Of a stretch of 64,000 bases of DNA, positions 1 through 8,710 are shown in pieces. The stretch covers positions 31,001-95,000 of the forward strand of contig NZ_JABRWO010000016.1 of assembly GCF_013618625.1 (NCBI RefSeq), read 5' to 3'. This stretch comes from Bremerella alba. Lineage in GTDB: Bacteria; Planctomycetota; Planctomycetia; Pirellulales; Pirellulaceae. Below the pieces are notes generated by a model. That model was not told where the DNA came from. It saw nothing but the letters and a program-made list of their open reading frames with translations, and did not search any database. Position 1 is the first letter of the stretch; every line of letters begins with the position of its first letter. The translations under genes and the position numbers were made by a program.

Positions 1-330
1 AACGACTTCGGTGCCCACCGGAGCAACAACACGTGAGGGGGAAAGCTGTAAGGCCTCGGTATCGACAAGTCCCTTGGGAGGAGCCGGCAGCGGGGTTAAT
101 GGAGTCACGCCAGGGGCAGGGCAGGGCGAAAGGGGAGCTGGTTGCCGGAAAGCTGGTTGCTGATTGAAACAGCCCAGGTTGCAGTCGACCGACGTCGAGT
201 CCTGTGCGAAGACACGCTGTCCGGTTGGATCAATGCTGGGAACACGAAGACGCGCACAGCCAGCGCTGACGACCGCAATCCATAGCGTCGTAAGGAGCAA
301 CATTCGCTTCGTGCTAGTTGACCGCAGCAT
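1..330 (-). CDS. Partial lipoprotein, N-terminal 110 residues
   Basis: An open minus-strand frame runs from an ATG at 330 off the left edge of the window, so only the first 110 codons are visible. The N-terminus has basic residues, a hydrophobic stretch (MLLLTTLWIAVVSAGC) and a lipobox-like Cys at about residue 25, so it is probably an exported lipoprotein. The mature part starts ARLRVPSIDPTGQRVF and becomes rich in Pro. From memory, a similar opening occurs in large planctomycete envelope proteins with DUF11-type repeats; that link is inference. The downstream part is outside the window, so the function cannot be given. The opposite-strand and other-frame ORFs here look like shadows. Confidence 0.6.
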   Translation of the reverse strand, partial: MLRSTSTKRMLLLTTLWIAVVSAGCARLRVPSIDPTGQRVFAQDSTSVDCNLGCFNQQPAFRQPAPLSPCPAPGVTPLTPLPAPPKGLVDTEALQLSPSRVVAPVGTEVV

Positions 331-448
331 GATAGTTTCCAAAATTGGGACGTGAAATTCCCGACGTAGCTTGCCCAGAATGACAAGCCATGAAAACCTA
401 GCACGCAGTTAGGCAACATGCGGCATTTTTTCATCATGCGATGGTGAG

Positions 449-493
449 AAAAAACAACGCGACCCGTGCGGTTACGAGAACAGCACGGGTCGC
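449..493 (-). terminator. Rho-independent terminator after the Cys-less thioredoxin-like gene
   Basis: Read on the minus strand, an 11-bp perfect stem (GCGACCCGTGC at 483-493 as complement, pairing with 459-469) has a 13-nt loop and is followed within a few bases by a run of six T (A6 at 449-454 on the plus strand). It sits about 40 nt beyond the stop codon at 532. Confidence 0.8.
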
Positions 494-531
494 GAGGGTT
501 ATTCAGATTAAGCGGGCAACTGCCCAGCGTC

Positions 532-1404
532 TTAGCGGTTTCGAGCAAAGATGCCGGTGGCGTACCAGATGCCGTTTCGACCGCGCTTCATGTCGTAGCC
601 GTAATAGACATTGTTGTCGCTAACGGCCGACCAGTGACCCGATGAATGACGCCAGCTGCGAACACATTCCACGGCGGCATCTTCCAGACGCTGACCTGGC
701 CAGCTTTCGGCACAAACTTCGGTGGGAACCAATCCGCCTGGTAGTTGGGCCTTGATTTGGTGGAAACGCGATTCCCACTGATGGTGTCCCTGCAACTGCA
801 TGCTGGCCTGGTTGCGGCTATGCCGAAACGTCTCGAAGGCCAGCAACCGGCGGAAGATGCCTTTGGTGCTGCGAGGTTGTTCGGGATGCATACGCACAGC
901 GTAGATGAGCGTCCGCTGTGTGAGTGAACCTGGAGGCAATGTCAGGATGACCTGCATCTCTTGAACGGTGCGACCCTGGGCCGATCGGAAATTGAACTGG
1001 CTGACGACCTGTCCATATTGCGAAGGATCGTTGTTGGTGTAGTCGATGATCGCGATCCCGGCGCTGCCATACATGTAACTAAACGCCGCATGGTTCAAAA
1101 CCCGAGTTGGCTTGTCGTTCATTTTCACGTTGGCATCAACGGATAGATTTGCCACCACGTAGTTTTCTAGAAGTTGGCTAACACGACGATCGGTGAGAAT
1201 TTCTTTCTCGAACCGGGTAGCCGCATTCGAATCGTCGTTAAAGACGATGAACAACATTTTCTTTTCCGCCGTGGCGGCTTTGACGGCCCGCGAATAATCA
1301 TCGTGCCATTTGATTTCCGATGTTTCCGCTGTTGCGGTGCTGTTCCAGCTTGCAAGAAGCAATAGACTTGCCAGCAGGCAAAAGAAGCGAAGCGAAATGT
1401 TCAT
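532..1404 (-). CDS. Secreted thioredoxin-fold-like protein lacking the CxxC motif
   Basis: The 290-residue product has a clear signal peptide (NISLRFFCLLASLLLLASW, cleavage near ATAET). Residues about 28-150 resemble a thioredoxin-like domain: an acidic/aromatic start (IKWHDDYSRAVKAATAEKK), then LFIVFNDDSNAATRFEKEIL at the place where a thioredoxin would carry CxxC. Both Cys are absent there, so redox activity is unlikely. The C-terminus (about 230-290, ESWPGQRLEDAAVECVRSW then SSGHW and YYGYDMKRG) recalls the end of CAP/SCP-type domains; this is a weak resemblance. It is followed by a strong terminator, so it is probably the last gene of its unit. Function unknown. Confidence 0.75.
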   Translation of the reverse strand: MNISLRFFCLLASLLLLASWNSTATAETSEIKWHDDYSRAVKAATAEKKMLFIVFNDDSNAATRFEKEILTDRRVSQLLENYVVANLSVDANVKMNDKPTRVLNHAAFSYMYGSAGIAIIDYTNNDPSQYGQVVSQFNFRSAQGRTVQEMQVILTLPPGSLTQRTLIYAVRMHPEQPRSTKGIFRRLLAFETFRHSRNQASMQLQGHHQWESRFHQIKAQLPGGLVPTEVCAESWPGQRLEDAAVECVRSWRHSSGHWSAVSDNNVYYGYDMKRGRNGIWYATGIFARNR

Positions 1405-1763
1405 GGAGATTGGGGGAGGTTAAAGGGAGACTTACCGAAGGTAAAGGATCCAGCATTTAGGCAGGAAAAGCTGGATATACCGGTCAAGTTGTTTAAGTAA
1501 AGGTAAAGTGGTGAGTTGTAGCAGTCAATCTACTAGTACCGACTCAGGCAGTGGAGAGGTGCAAATTCCTCATATCTTTGCCCTGACGTTAACATGGTTA
1601 AAGGGCGAAGTATAGGAAAAGGAATGTGGTCTTGGAATTGTTTGTGAATTAGGCGACTTTTCGAGATAATGCTGGCGATGAAAGCTTCACGAGATCACCT
1701 AAACGGTATATCTTGTGGGCTGCCTAAACCTCACAACCCGTATTCAGCCCCTTCCCCCCACGG
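1405..1763. other. Intergenic region between divergent genes
   Basis: No credible gene is seen. The stretch must hold the promoters of the two divergent flanking genes. It contains a 7-bp inverted repeat (ATCCAGC at 1448-1454, GCTGGAT at 1470-1476) about 45 bp upstream of the minus-strand gene, which could form a leader hairpin or an operator. Confidence 0.5.
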
Positions 1764-1775
1764 ATGAGGAACATC

Positions 1776-3680
1776 ATGATTTGGAATCTACGGCATACGG
1801 CAGCGCAGAGTCTTCTCGTTCTGGGTCTTCTCGTTCTGGCTTCAGGATTTTTGATCTTCCCAGGCAATGTTTCGGCTCAAGAGCCAACACCCGCTGGTGA
1901 TCTGACGCAAGTCATCGACAACGCGAAGTCCGAGTTCAAAACGGTTACGCCTGCGGATGTCGCGACTGCAAAATCAACGCTACAAACCAAACTCAATTCG
2001 CTCCAAAGCCTGCTTTCCAATGGTTCGTCGGAAAACGAACAAGCTTGGAAAGACTTTTTGCGCTGGGATGACCTGCAAGCTCAGCTTTCGGCCGAAACGC
2101 CAGACATGCGAACCTTGGAAGAAATCTACCTGAAATTTAAGGGGTCGTATGCGGGCCTTGACAAGAAGCAGGTTGTATCGGCTCGTCAGGCACTGCGAAC
2201 GTACATCAACCTGGCCTACTTCGTTCAGGTCGATCAGTACAAGCAACAGTTCGACATGCAGCTGAAAACGCTTAGCGAAGCGGTAAAACGCTATACGCAA
2301 AAAGCGACCGGAGACGATGCTCGTTCCATCGGAGCCATCCTCGGTTGGCTTGAGCAAGGCAACCAGGTACCGGCCTCCGTCAAAATGATCCGAAATAAAT
2401 TGGATCAGCCCAACCTTTATGCCTCGGTTTCCCGTGAATTGATCGCCGGTGGAATCCGTCGAAGCGTCGATCAGGTCAGTCCCGTTCGCGAAGTCATCCT
2501 CGGAACCAACGTTCGTGGGACAGCCCATATGGTGGGTGACGTCGACGTAAATCTGGTCCCCAGTAAGAACCGAGGCCTGATCGAGCTTACGCTTACCGGT
2601 ACGGTCAGCTCCGACAACGTGGGCGTGAATGGACCGGCCACCATCTACTCGACCGGCTATAGCACGATTGGGGCAAGCAAGCTGCTTAGCGTCGATAAAG
2701 ACGGTCTGACACCAAGTGCCGCGGTCGCACATGCCGACACCACCACGACCTTCAATGCCATCTGTGCCAAGCTGCGTCTGGTGCAAAAGATTGCTACCAA
2801 GCGAGCATACCAGCAGAAATCACAGGCTGAAGCGATTGCTTCGCAGCGAACCGAAACCCGGATTGAAGGCCGTTTCGATAACGAAACGAAAGATCTGGTC
2901 GCCGATGCCAATACCCGGTTGCAGGAAAAGCTTTACCGGCCGTTGAATGGTCGGGATGAATTCCCCGACGAGATCAACGTTTCGACAACCAGCGATCACC
3001 TCAATCTCGAAGTGATGCAGGCCAGCCAGTCGCAATTGGCGGCACCCGGCCCGGCTCCGGCCACCGAGGACAAGCAAGCCGATCTGACCTTAAAGCTCCA
3101 CGAGTCAATCGTGAACAACTACGGCGAAACATTCCTGGCCGGCGTGAAGCTGACCGATGAACGCTTGGTCGAACTTCTCAAAGAACGCGACGCGGAGATT
3201 CCGGAAGAACTGCAGATCACCCCTGATACCGATCCTTGGTCGATCACCTTCGACTATCAGAGCCCAATCCAGGTCGTCTTCGACAACGACACCCTTAAGA
3301 TTGGCATCCGCGGTCGGCAGTTCACCCGGGGTGATAACGAAGTGAACCGCACGATCGCCATCAGCGCCGACTACAAGATCGAAAAAGGGGAGAACGGCAC
3401 CCTGCTAACACGGACCGGTCCTGTGGTAGTTGATTTCCCTACCCAGGAACGCCTGGGCCCGTTGGATCTGACCGCCAAGACCTTCCTGCGAAAGAAGTTT
3501 GAAGCCGTCTTCAAGCAGGAAATCGTCGGCGAAGGCATCAAGCTCGAAGGCCAGTTGGAAAAAGCAGGCACGCTCCGCATCTCGTCGTTATCAGTCACGC
3601 CAGGCTGGTTTGTGGGAAGCTGGAGACTGGAAGCCCCGGCCCCAGCTGCTGCGACAGAAGTAACTTCTGTGGTAGAATAA
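1776..3680 (+). CDS. Conserved-type secreted protein of unknown function
   Basis: An exported protein of 634 residues. I chose the ATG at 1776 over 1764 because GAGGA at 1766-1770 gives a well-spaced ribosome binding site. The N-terminus is a signal peptide (SLLVLGLLVLASGFLIFPG, then NVSAQ). The rest is a mixed helical/beta protein without transmembrane segments. The first third is helical with many Gln and Lys; the later part has beta-rich stretches around VRGTAHMVGDVDVNLVPSK and a long QKIATKRAYQQKSQAEAIA helix. I recognise no named family; similar long secreted orphans are frequent in Pirellulales. It stands alone, with an inverted repeat after it. Confidence 0.75.
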   Translation: MIWNLRHTAAQSLLVLGLLVLASGFLIFPGNVSAQEPTPAGDLTQVIDNAKSEFKTVTPADVATAKSTLQTKLNSLQSLLSNGSSENEQAWKDFLRWDDLQAQLSAETPDMRTLEEIYLKFKGSYAGLDKKQVVSARQALRTYINLAYFVQVDQYKQQFDMQLKTLSEAVKRYTQKATGDDARSIGAILGWLEQGNQVPASVKMIRNKLDQPNLYASVSRELIAGGIRRSVDQVSPVREVILGTNVRGTAHMVGDVDVNLVPSKNRGLIELTLTGTVSSDNVGVNGPATIYSTGYSTIGASKLLSVDKDGLTPSAAVAHADTTTTFNAICAKLRLVQKIATKRAYQQKSQAEAIASQRTETRIEGRFDNETKDLVADANTRLQEKLYRPLNGRDEFPDEINVSTTSDHLNLEVMQASQSQLAAPGPAPATEDKQADLTLKLHESIVNNYGETFLAGVKLTDERLVELLKERDAEIPEELQITPDTDPWSITFDYQSPIQVVFDNDTLKIGIRGRQFTRGDNEVNRTIAISADYKIEKGENGTLLTRTGPVVVDFPTQERLGPLDLTAKTFLRKKFEAVFKQEIVGEGIKLEGQLEKAGTLRISSLSVTPGWFVGSWRLEAPAPAAATEVTSVVE

Positions 3681-3691
3681 GACGCTTCGCG

Positions 3692-3820
3692 AGTTTTCAG
3701 TTTGAAGTGTTCAGTTTTCAGTAAGAGATGATGGTGTCACCGGTCATTTCTTCAGTTGCCTATGGCATTAGGCTTAGCTGGTTCTCTTCACTGAAAACTG
3801 AATTCTGAAAACTTCAAACT
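3692..3820. repeat. Imperfect inverted repeat built from TTCAGTTTTCAGT units
   Basis: The left arm (3692-3722) and right arm (3790-3820) share two perfectly complementary blocks: TTCAGTTTTCAGT (3710-3722) with ACTGAAAACTGAA (3790-3802), and AGTTTGAAGT (3699-3708) with ACTTCAAACT (3811-3820). The blocks are offset by insertions. The internal 67 bp has no gene. The motif resembles the CAGTGTT tandem at 9801, suggesting a dispersed intergenic repeat family. Confidence 0.65.
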
Positions 3821-3839
3821 AAGCTCCAAAGGAGCGCCA

Positions 3840-4316
3840 ATGGATCGTTGGGTAGAAATTCAATTCGACTGCATTCCGCTGCGTTCAATCGATCGACTCG
3901 ACATTCCGATGGATGCGTCGCCGAAGTTTCAGGAGCATTGTCTGCGTGTGAAAGCCGCCATGGAAAAGCATGGCTCGCACAACACGTACTATCTACACAA
4001 CGCCAAGTGCACCTACCATCTGCTGAATCATCCGGTCGATGGAATGATCCAGTTCAAGTTCCACGGCACCGTCATGACCGCGGAAGACGACATGACGACC
4101 AAGGGACTCGACCTGCAAGTCGAACTGCTCAAAGAAACCTGCACGTGGCTTTCCGAACCGATCGTGAACTGGTTCCAGGAAACCGTACAGCGGAGCGTGG
4201 CCGTCGAATTCGACCACTACATCCAAGCTGGAGACCTGAAGAAAACCGAAGAACGAATCGCGAAAATTAAAGAAGAAAGCGAATCGGACGAAGGCTTCTT
4301 GGGCATGTATCTGTAA
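3840..4316 (+). CDS. Conserved-type cytoplasmic protein of unknown function
   Basis: A soluble 158-residue protein with no signal peptide or membrane segment. The start is well supported by AAAGGAG at 3828-3834, five bases before the ATG. The sequence is rich in His, Phe and Glu (HNTYYLHNAKCTYHLLNHP, then MIQFKFHGTVMTAEDD) and ends in a charged helix (KKTEERIAKIKEESESDEG). It begins like a beta strand (WVEIQFDCIPLRS), which fits a small alpha/beta fold. No family is recognised. It lies alone on the plus strand between an inverted repeat and the convergent pyrC, so the context gives no functional hint. Confidence 0.75.
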   Translation: MDRWVEIQFDCIPLRSIDRLDIPMDASPKFQEHCLRVKAAMEKHGSHNTYYLHNAKCTYHLLNHPVDGMIQFKFHGTVMTAEDDMTTKGLDLQVELLKETCTWLSEPIVNWFQETVQRSVAVEFDHYIQAGDLKKTEERIAKIKEESESDEGFLGMYL

Positions 4317-4646
4317 GCTAATCGACGCCAACGGTTAGTCGAGATGCACGCCCCCTTCTCATCCTTCAAGGGCCCGGCCTCGGCGACGGAGCGAAGTCAA
4401 GCGACTGCAATCGGCATTCAAAAACGCTCGCTCTCGGTGAGAGACCAGCGAGATATGACGCGAAGCGGAACGTATCGCACCGAATGCGGCTTCTATGGGC
4501 AATACAATATACGAGCATTGTTCATGGTGCGATTCGCTGCGCTGCTCGGCACCCTACGTGGCAAAACACAAGATCAAGTGCTAAGGCCCAAGTCCTCTTG
4601 GGCGTGTGGTTGACGCTTGCGCTGTCGCTACTTAACTCGATGCCGT
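4317..4646. other. Convergent intergenic region with a possible bidirectional hairpin
   Basis: No gene is supported; the ORF-like stretches here are composed of low-quality sequence. A perfect 7-bp stem with TCCT loop (GCCCAAG 4586-4592, CTTGGGC 4597-4603) lies between two converging genes and could terminate both, though no T-run follows. A second loose GGTGC...GCACC pairing is present around 4525-4553. Confidence 0.4.
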
Positions 4647-5981
4647 TTACTCGTCGACCCCGGCCCAGTAGCCGCCGCGGTCGTGCTCGAACATGGCTTC
4701 GACGCCCATGCGCGATTCGTCGAACTTGCCGTCGCGGTAGACTTCCTTGCCGCAGACCCACGTTCGTGTCGGCCAGCCGGTGACTTCACGACCCTCGAAT
4801 GGTGTCCAGCGACACTTCGATTCCATGTGGGGGCCGCGGATGGCCTGGGTTTTGTTCATGTCGATCAGCACCAGGTCGGCGTCGTAGCCAACTTCGATGC
4901 GTCCCTTTTCCATGATGTCCCACACCAACGCTGGGCCTTCGCACATCCAATGCACGACGTCCTCGATGGTGCACTTGTCTTTGGCGACCATGTCCAGCAT
5001 TAGCGGCAGGGCCGTATCGACGCCGGGGACACCGCTGGGGGTGTCTGGGTAGCGACCGCATTTTTCGTCCCACATATGCGGGGCATGGTCGGTCGCCACA
5101 ATTTGGATTTTGTCGTCCAACAAGGCCTGGAAAAGAGCTTCGTTGTCTTCCTTGGTCTTGAGCGACGGGTTCATCTGGGCCAGCGTGCCCAGGTTCAAGT
5201 AGTCGTCAACATTAAGGAACAAGTGATGCGGCGAGACTTCCGCAGTGATCACGTCGGCGTGATCGTCGAAGATCTCGACCGATGCGCCGGAGCTCACGTG
5301 GCAGATGTGCAGGCGATGCTTGTACTCGCGGGCCAATTCGCAGGCGCGCTTAACGGCGGCTACTTCGGCTTCGACGTTACGAATCTTGGAATGGTCGACC
5401 ACATTACGCGTGCCAGCACATTCGAGCTTCATCTTATCGATGATTGATTCGTCTTCGGCATGCACGGCGATGGGGAGCTTGGTCTCGGCAAAGATGGCTT
5501 CTAGAAGACCGGGGTCGGTCAGGGCCATGTCGCCGGTGCTGCTGCCCATATAAATTTTGATGCCAGGGGTCCGCGAGCCTTTCTTCAGCTCGTCGATATT
5601 TTGCAGCGTGGCACCCAGGAAGAACCCGTAGTTCACGATGCTTTTGTTGGCTGCAAGCGTAAGCTTCTCTTCCAGAAGCTTCTGCGAGATGGTGGCCGGG
5701 TTGGTGTTTGGCATTTCCAGGAAGGTGGTGATTCCTCCCTTAGCGCAGGCTCGGCTACCACTGCGGAGGTCTTCCTTGCTAGTCAGACCGGGGTCACGCA
5801 TGTGGACGTGGGCGTCGATCACGCCGGGGATCAGCGTCATACCATAGGCATAGACGGTCTCGTCCACTTTCACCGTCTCGGCCGGATCGATCTCAGCAAT
5901 TTGGGCTCCATCGATCAGGATGGATGTCTTTTGTGGTCCATCGGGAAGCACGACGGTGGCGTTCTTAATCAGCGTTTTCAT
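4647..5981 (-). CDS. pyrC: Dihydroorotase (class I type)
   Basis: Catalyses reversible ring closure of N-carbamoyl-aspartate to dihydroorotate, step three of pyrimidine synthesis, in the cytoplasm. The 444 residues have the amidohydrolase layout: a small N-terminal beta domain, the metal-binding motif GVIDAHVHMRDPG with His58 and His60, a lysine at about 142 (GIKIYMGSSTG) likely to be the carbamylated metal bridge, further His in AVHAED and HICHVSSG, and the catalytic Asp in ATDHAPH. DAHVHMRDPG is the hallmark of class I enzymes. A hydantoinase or allantoinase is less likely given this motif set. No other pyr gene is adjacent. Confidence 0.93.
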   Translation of the reverse strand: MKTLIKNATVVLPDGPQKTSILIDGAQIAEIDPAETVKVDETVYAYGMTLIPGVIDAHVHMRDPGLTSKEDLRSGSRACAKGGITTFLEMPNTNPATISQKLLEEKLTLAANKSIVNYGFFLGATLQNIDELKKGSRTPGIKIYMGSSTGDMALTDPGLLEAIFAETKLPIAVHAEDESIIDKMKLECAGTRNVVDHSKIRNVEAEVAAVKRACELAREYKHRLHICHVSSGASVEIFDDHADVITAEVSPHHLFLNVDDYLNLGTLAQMNPSLKTKEDNEALFQALLDDKIQIVATDHAPHMWDEKCGRYPDTPSGVPGVDTALPLMLDMVAKDKCTIEDVVHWMCEGPALVWDIMEKGRIEVGYDADLVLIDMNKTQAIRGPHMESKCRWTPFEGREVTGWPTRTWVCGKEVYRDGKFDESRMGVEAMFEHDRGGYWAGVDE

Positions 5982-6458
5982 TCAATATCCTACGGTCGAA
6001 AACGATTGGGCCCACGGTAAAGTAGGGGGTGGCCGAGTGCGAAAGAACCCGTCGGCGACCAGCGTGGGGCGCGAGATTGTCTGGGCTACGGCCTTGGTTC
6101 TGGGGTGCACGGAAGATCCCCGAAGCCAGAACGTAAACGACTACTATAAGATGTTTTGCCCCCTCATGAAAGCGGTGTAGATGTCGACAATCACGATACC
6201 GAAGAAGTCTGCGGAAACCATTGGGGACCGTGGTGAACCGCCGAAACGTGGTTTCTTGGCCTGGAATTGCGGTGTACCGCGCTCAGGGGAGTTACCCTTT
6301 TGGGGTCCTCCTATCTAGAATAAGTGAGTCGACTTTACCTACCTTTTCAGGAAGCCGCCCGAAGATGCCCGATCGACTGAAGCTGGCGGTGAGCCTGACC
6401 GATCCCAATTACAAGAAACGCAACCCCTTCACCCCACGAAGGTTCAGTTAGAACGGTC
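5982..6458. other. Divergent intergenic region between pyrC and hemX-hemA
   Basis: This 477-bp stretch separates divergent pyrC and the hem operon and should contain both promoters. A 7-bp inverted repeat (GTTCTGG 6097-6103, CCAGAAC 6126-6132) could form a hairpin in the pyrC leader. A short in-frame ORF of 28 codons (6364-6450) ends eight bases before the hemX-like gene; a leader peptide is possible but nothing else supports it. Confidence 0.4.
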
Positions 6459-7358
6459 ATGCTGTCTGGGATAACGCTGCTTTGTTTTGCATCTTGTTAC
6501 GCGATAACGCTGGGGCTTGAGATTGCGCGAATCTGGGTTCGGGCACGTTCTCGCGCGGTCGTTTCGTTGGGATTTGCGCTGGTGGGGATCGTCACCCACA
6601 CGCTCTATTTGATTGGCGAACAACAAGGTGTCATCCAATCGGGGCCGATTTCCTCTTGGCACCAGTGGTGCTTGATGGCGGCCTGGGTGCTGATGTCGTT
6701 GTTTGTGATCGCCGCGTTCGCCCAGCCTGGGACATCGCTCGGTTTATTTCTGCTGCCGATGGTTCTGCTGCTTATTGGCGTGGCCTACTTGATGGATCAG
6801 GTTGCCCCCTTTGGTGCCGATACGGCAGCAGAAAGTTGGGGGGTGATCCACGGAACGGCCCTATTGGCCGGAACGGTCGTGGTGATGTTGGGGTTCGTGA
6901 CCGGGGTGATGTATCTCATTCAGTCGTATCGACTCAAACACAAAATGCTTTCGACCGAAGGCTTCAAACTGCCGAGTCTCGAATGGCTGGAAACGACCAA
7001 TCGCCGCGCCTTGGTGATTTCGACCTGTTTGCTCGCAGGTGGAATGTTTGCTGGCATTTTGCTGAAGATCAGCCATAACAGTTTTCCTTGGACCGACCCG
7101 GTGATATGGAGTTCGGCAATTCTGTTCCTGTGGCTGGTCGCGGCCATGATTTTCGAGGTGGTTTACCGCCCGGCCCGGCGTGGTCAGAAGGTGGCCTACC
7201 TGACGATGGCCAACTTTGTGTTCCTGGCCTTGGTATTGGGACTCATCCTATTCGGTCCCTCGCAGCATGCCCGGAATCCGGAAAGCTCGGGTCAAGAAGA
7301 GGTAAGCTCCGCGAAAGTCGTTCCGCTTGCAACCGATTCAAGGAGCGTCGCCCGATGA
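6459..7358 (+). CDS. HemX-like / cytochrome c assembly family membrane protein
   Basis: An integral membrane protein of 299 residues with about eight hydrophobic segments, the first at LSGITLLCFASCYAITLGL. The segment ESWGVIHGTALLAGTVVVML resembles the CcmC/CcsA/HemX family, in which conserved His and Trp residues bind haem. HemX-type proteins are commonly encoded just before hemA and influence glutamyl-tRNA reductase level or haem handling; the exact role here is inferred. The stop codon overlaps the hemA start in ATGA (7355-7358), so the two genes are translationally coupled. It is the first gene of a two-gene operon. Confidence 0.82.
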   Translation: MLSGITLLCFASCYAITLGLEIARIWVRARSRAVVSLGFALVGIVTHTLYLIGEQQGVIQSGPISSWHQWCLMAAWVLMSLFVIAAFAQPGTSLGLFLLPMVLLLIGVAYLMDQVAPFGADTAAESWGVIHGTALLAGTVVVMLGFVTGVMYLIQSYRLKHKMLSTEGFKLPSLEWLETTNRRALVISTCLLAGGMFAGILLKISHNSFPWTDPVIWSSAILFLWLVAAMIFEVVYRPARRGQKVAYLTMANFVFLALVLGLILFGPSQHARNPESSGQEEVSSAKVVPLATDSRSVAR

Positions 7359-8629
7359 AGCTCCATATGATCGGCTGCAGTCACCACAACGCGAAAGTGG
7401 AAGTCCGCGAGCGGATGGCCTTTACGCCTGAGCAGGCCAGAAAAGCCATGCTCTTGTTGCGCGAGCACTTTCCCGAAACTGAATCGGTGATCCTGTCGAC
7501 CTGCAACCGCACCGAGTTTTACACCGCATCGGTCGATCCGACGAAGTTCCCTAGTCACCACGAGATGGTCGACTTCCTGGCCCAGTTTCATCAACTTGAG
7601 TCGGAAGAGATTTTCGACAACGTCTTGGAACGCACTGGCGAAGATGTCGTGCGGCACCTGTTCACCGTGGCTGCCAGCTTAGACAGTATGGTCGTGGGGG
7701 AAGCTCAGATCCTTTCGCAGGTCAAACAGGCCTACGAGATGGCGACCGATGCCGACTGTGCCGGAACGCTCACGCATAGCGTGTTTCAATCCGCGATTCA
7801 CGTGGCTAAACGCGTCCACCACGAGACCAACATTCATCAAAAGCGGGTCAGCATTCCTAGCGTTGCCGTGGGTGAGTTCGCCTCGAGCATCTTCGACCGA
7901 TTCGACGACAAGAAGGTGTTGATTGTCGGTGCCGGTGAGATGGGTGAGGAAACGCTCAACTACCTTCGCGACATGGGCGTGCAGGACTTCACCGTCGTGA
8001 ATCGCAATCTTGAACGCGGCCAGAAGCTGGCTCAAGCGTTCAACGCCGAGGCGTTTCCCTGGACGGAACTGACACGGCAACTCGTGAGGGCCGATGTCGT
8101 CATCAGCACGACCGGGGCCACCGAGCCAATTATCACCTACGAGCAGTTCCAGGAAGTCGAATCGAAGCGATACCAGAAAGCACTTTTTGTCCTCGACCTA
8201 GCCATCCCCCGCGACTTCGATCCGAAGATTGGCGACTGCGTGGGGGTCTATTTGTTCTCGATTGATGACCTGCAGAAAGCGTGCGAGAAGAACCGCAAGG
8301 CCCGCGAGCTGGAATGGCCCAAGGCCGAACGCATCGTTGAAAAAGAAACGGCCAAGTTCATGGCCGACCTGCACCACCGAGCGACCGGGCCCACCATCAA
8401 ACGCCTGAAGCAAGCAGCCGACGAACTGAAGCAAGACGAGCTGAAGCGGCTGCTGAACAAGATGGAAGATCTCGATCCGAAGCTGCAGAAAGAGATCGAA
8501 CGCTCCTTCGATCGGTTGGTGAACAAGCTTCTGCACCCGCCCCTGGAATCGCTTCGCGATGACATCGAAAGCGGCGCCCAAAGTGGTTTGCTCGACGCGC
8601 TGAAGCGGTTGTTCCGGCTTTATGATTAG
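7355..8629 (+). CDS. hemA: Glutamyl-tRNA reductase
   Basis: Reduces glutamyl-tRNA to glutamate-1-semialdehyde with NADPH, the first committed step of C5 tetrapyrrole synthesis. I start it at the ATG at 7355 (424 residues), inside a longer open frame, because AAGGAG lies at 7340-7345 and this is where the conserved opening MKLHMIGCSHHNAKVEVRER begins. The catalytic Cys is in STCNRTEFY at about residue 50. The signature LDSMVVGEAQILSQVK follows, then the NADPH-binding segment KKVLIVGAGEMGEETLNYL, and a C-terminal helical dimerisation domain (about 320-420). It overlaps the HemX-like gene by four bases. Confidence 0.95.
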   Translation: MKLHMIGCSHHNAKVEVRERMAFTPEQARKAMLLLREHFPETESVILSTCNRTEFYTASVDPTKFPSHHEMVDFLAQFHQLESEEIFDNVLERTGEDVVRHLFTVAASLDSMVVGEAQILSQVKQAYEMATDADCAGTLTHSVFQSAIHVAKRVHHETNIHQKRVSIPSVAVGEFASSIFDRFDDKKVLIVGAGEMGEETLNYLRDMGVQDFTVVNRNLERGQKLAQAFNAEAFPWTELTRQLVRADVVISTTGATEPIITYEQFQEVESKRYQKALFVLDLAIPRDFDPKIGDCVGVYLFSIDDLQKACEKNRKARELEWPKAERIVEKETAKFMADLHHRATGPTIKRLKQAADELKQDELKRLLNKMEDLDPKLQKEIERSFDRLVNKLLHPPLESLRDDIESGAQSGLLDALKRLFRLYD

Positions 8630-8666
8630 TCGCGTATTGCACGCAAGGTCTTATCCATCAGCCAGT

Positions 8667-8694
8667 TGTCTTAGCCCTTTCAGGGCTTAGGACA
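8667..8694. terminator. Stem-loop between convergent hemA and the DUF932-like gene
   Basis: AGCCCT (8673-8678) and AGGGCT (8682-8687) form a stem with a three-base loop. It is extended by TGTC and GACA at the outer edges (8667-8670, 8691-8694) across short mismatches. The position between converging stops suggests a bidirectional terminator, though there is no clear T-run. Confidence 0.4.
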
Positions 8695-8710
8695 GAAAAC
8701 CTCAATTGAA

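Noticed and set aside
105..548. A 147-codon minus-strand ORF at the left edge
   Set aside because: It uses another frame over the partial lipoprotein (1-330) and runs through the terminator at 449-493; its translation is not protein-like.
4344..4613. An 89-codon plus-strand ORF between the orphan gene and pyrC
   Set aside because: Its composition is Arg- and Ser-rich without pattern, and it lies across inverted repeats in a convergent gap.
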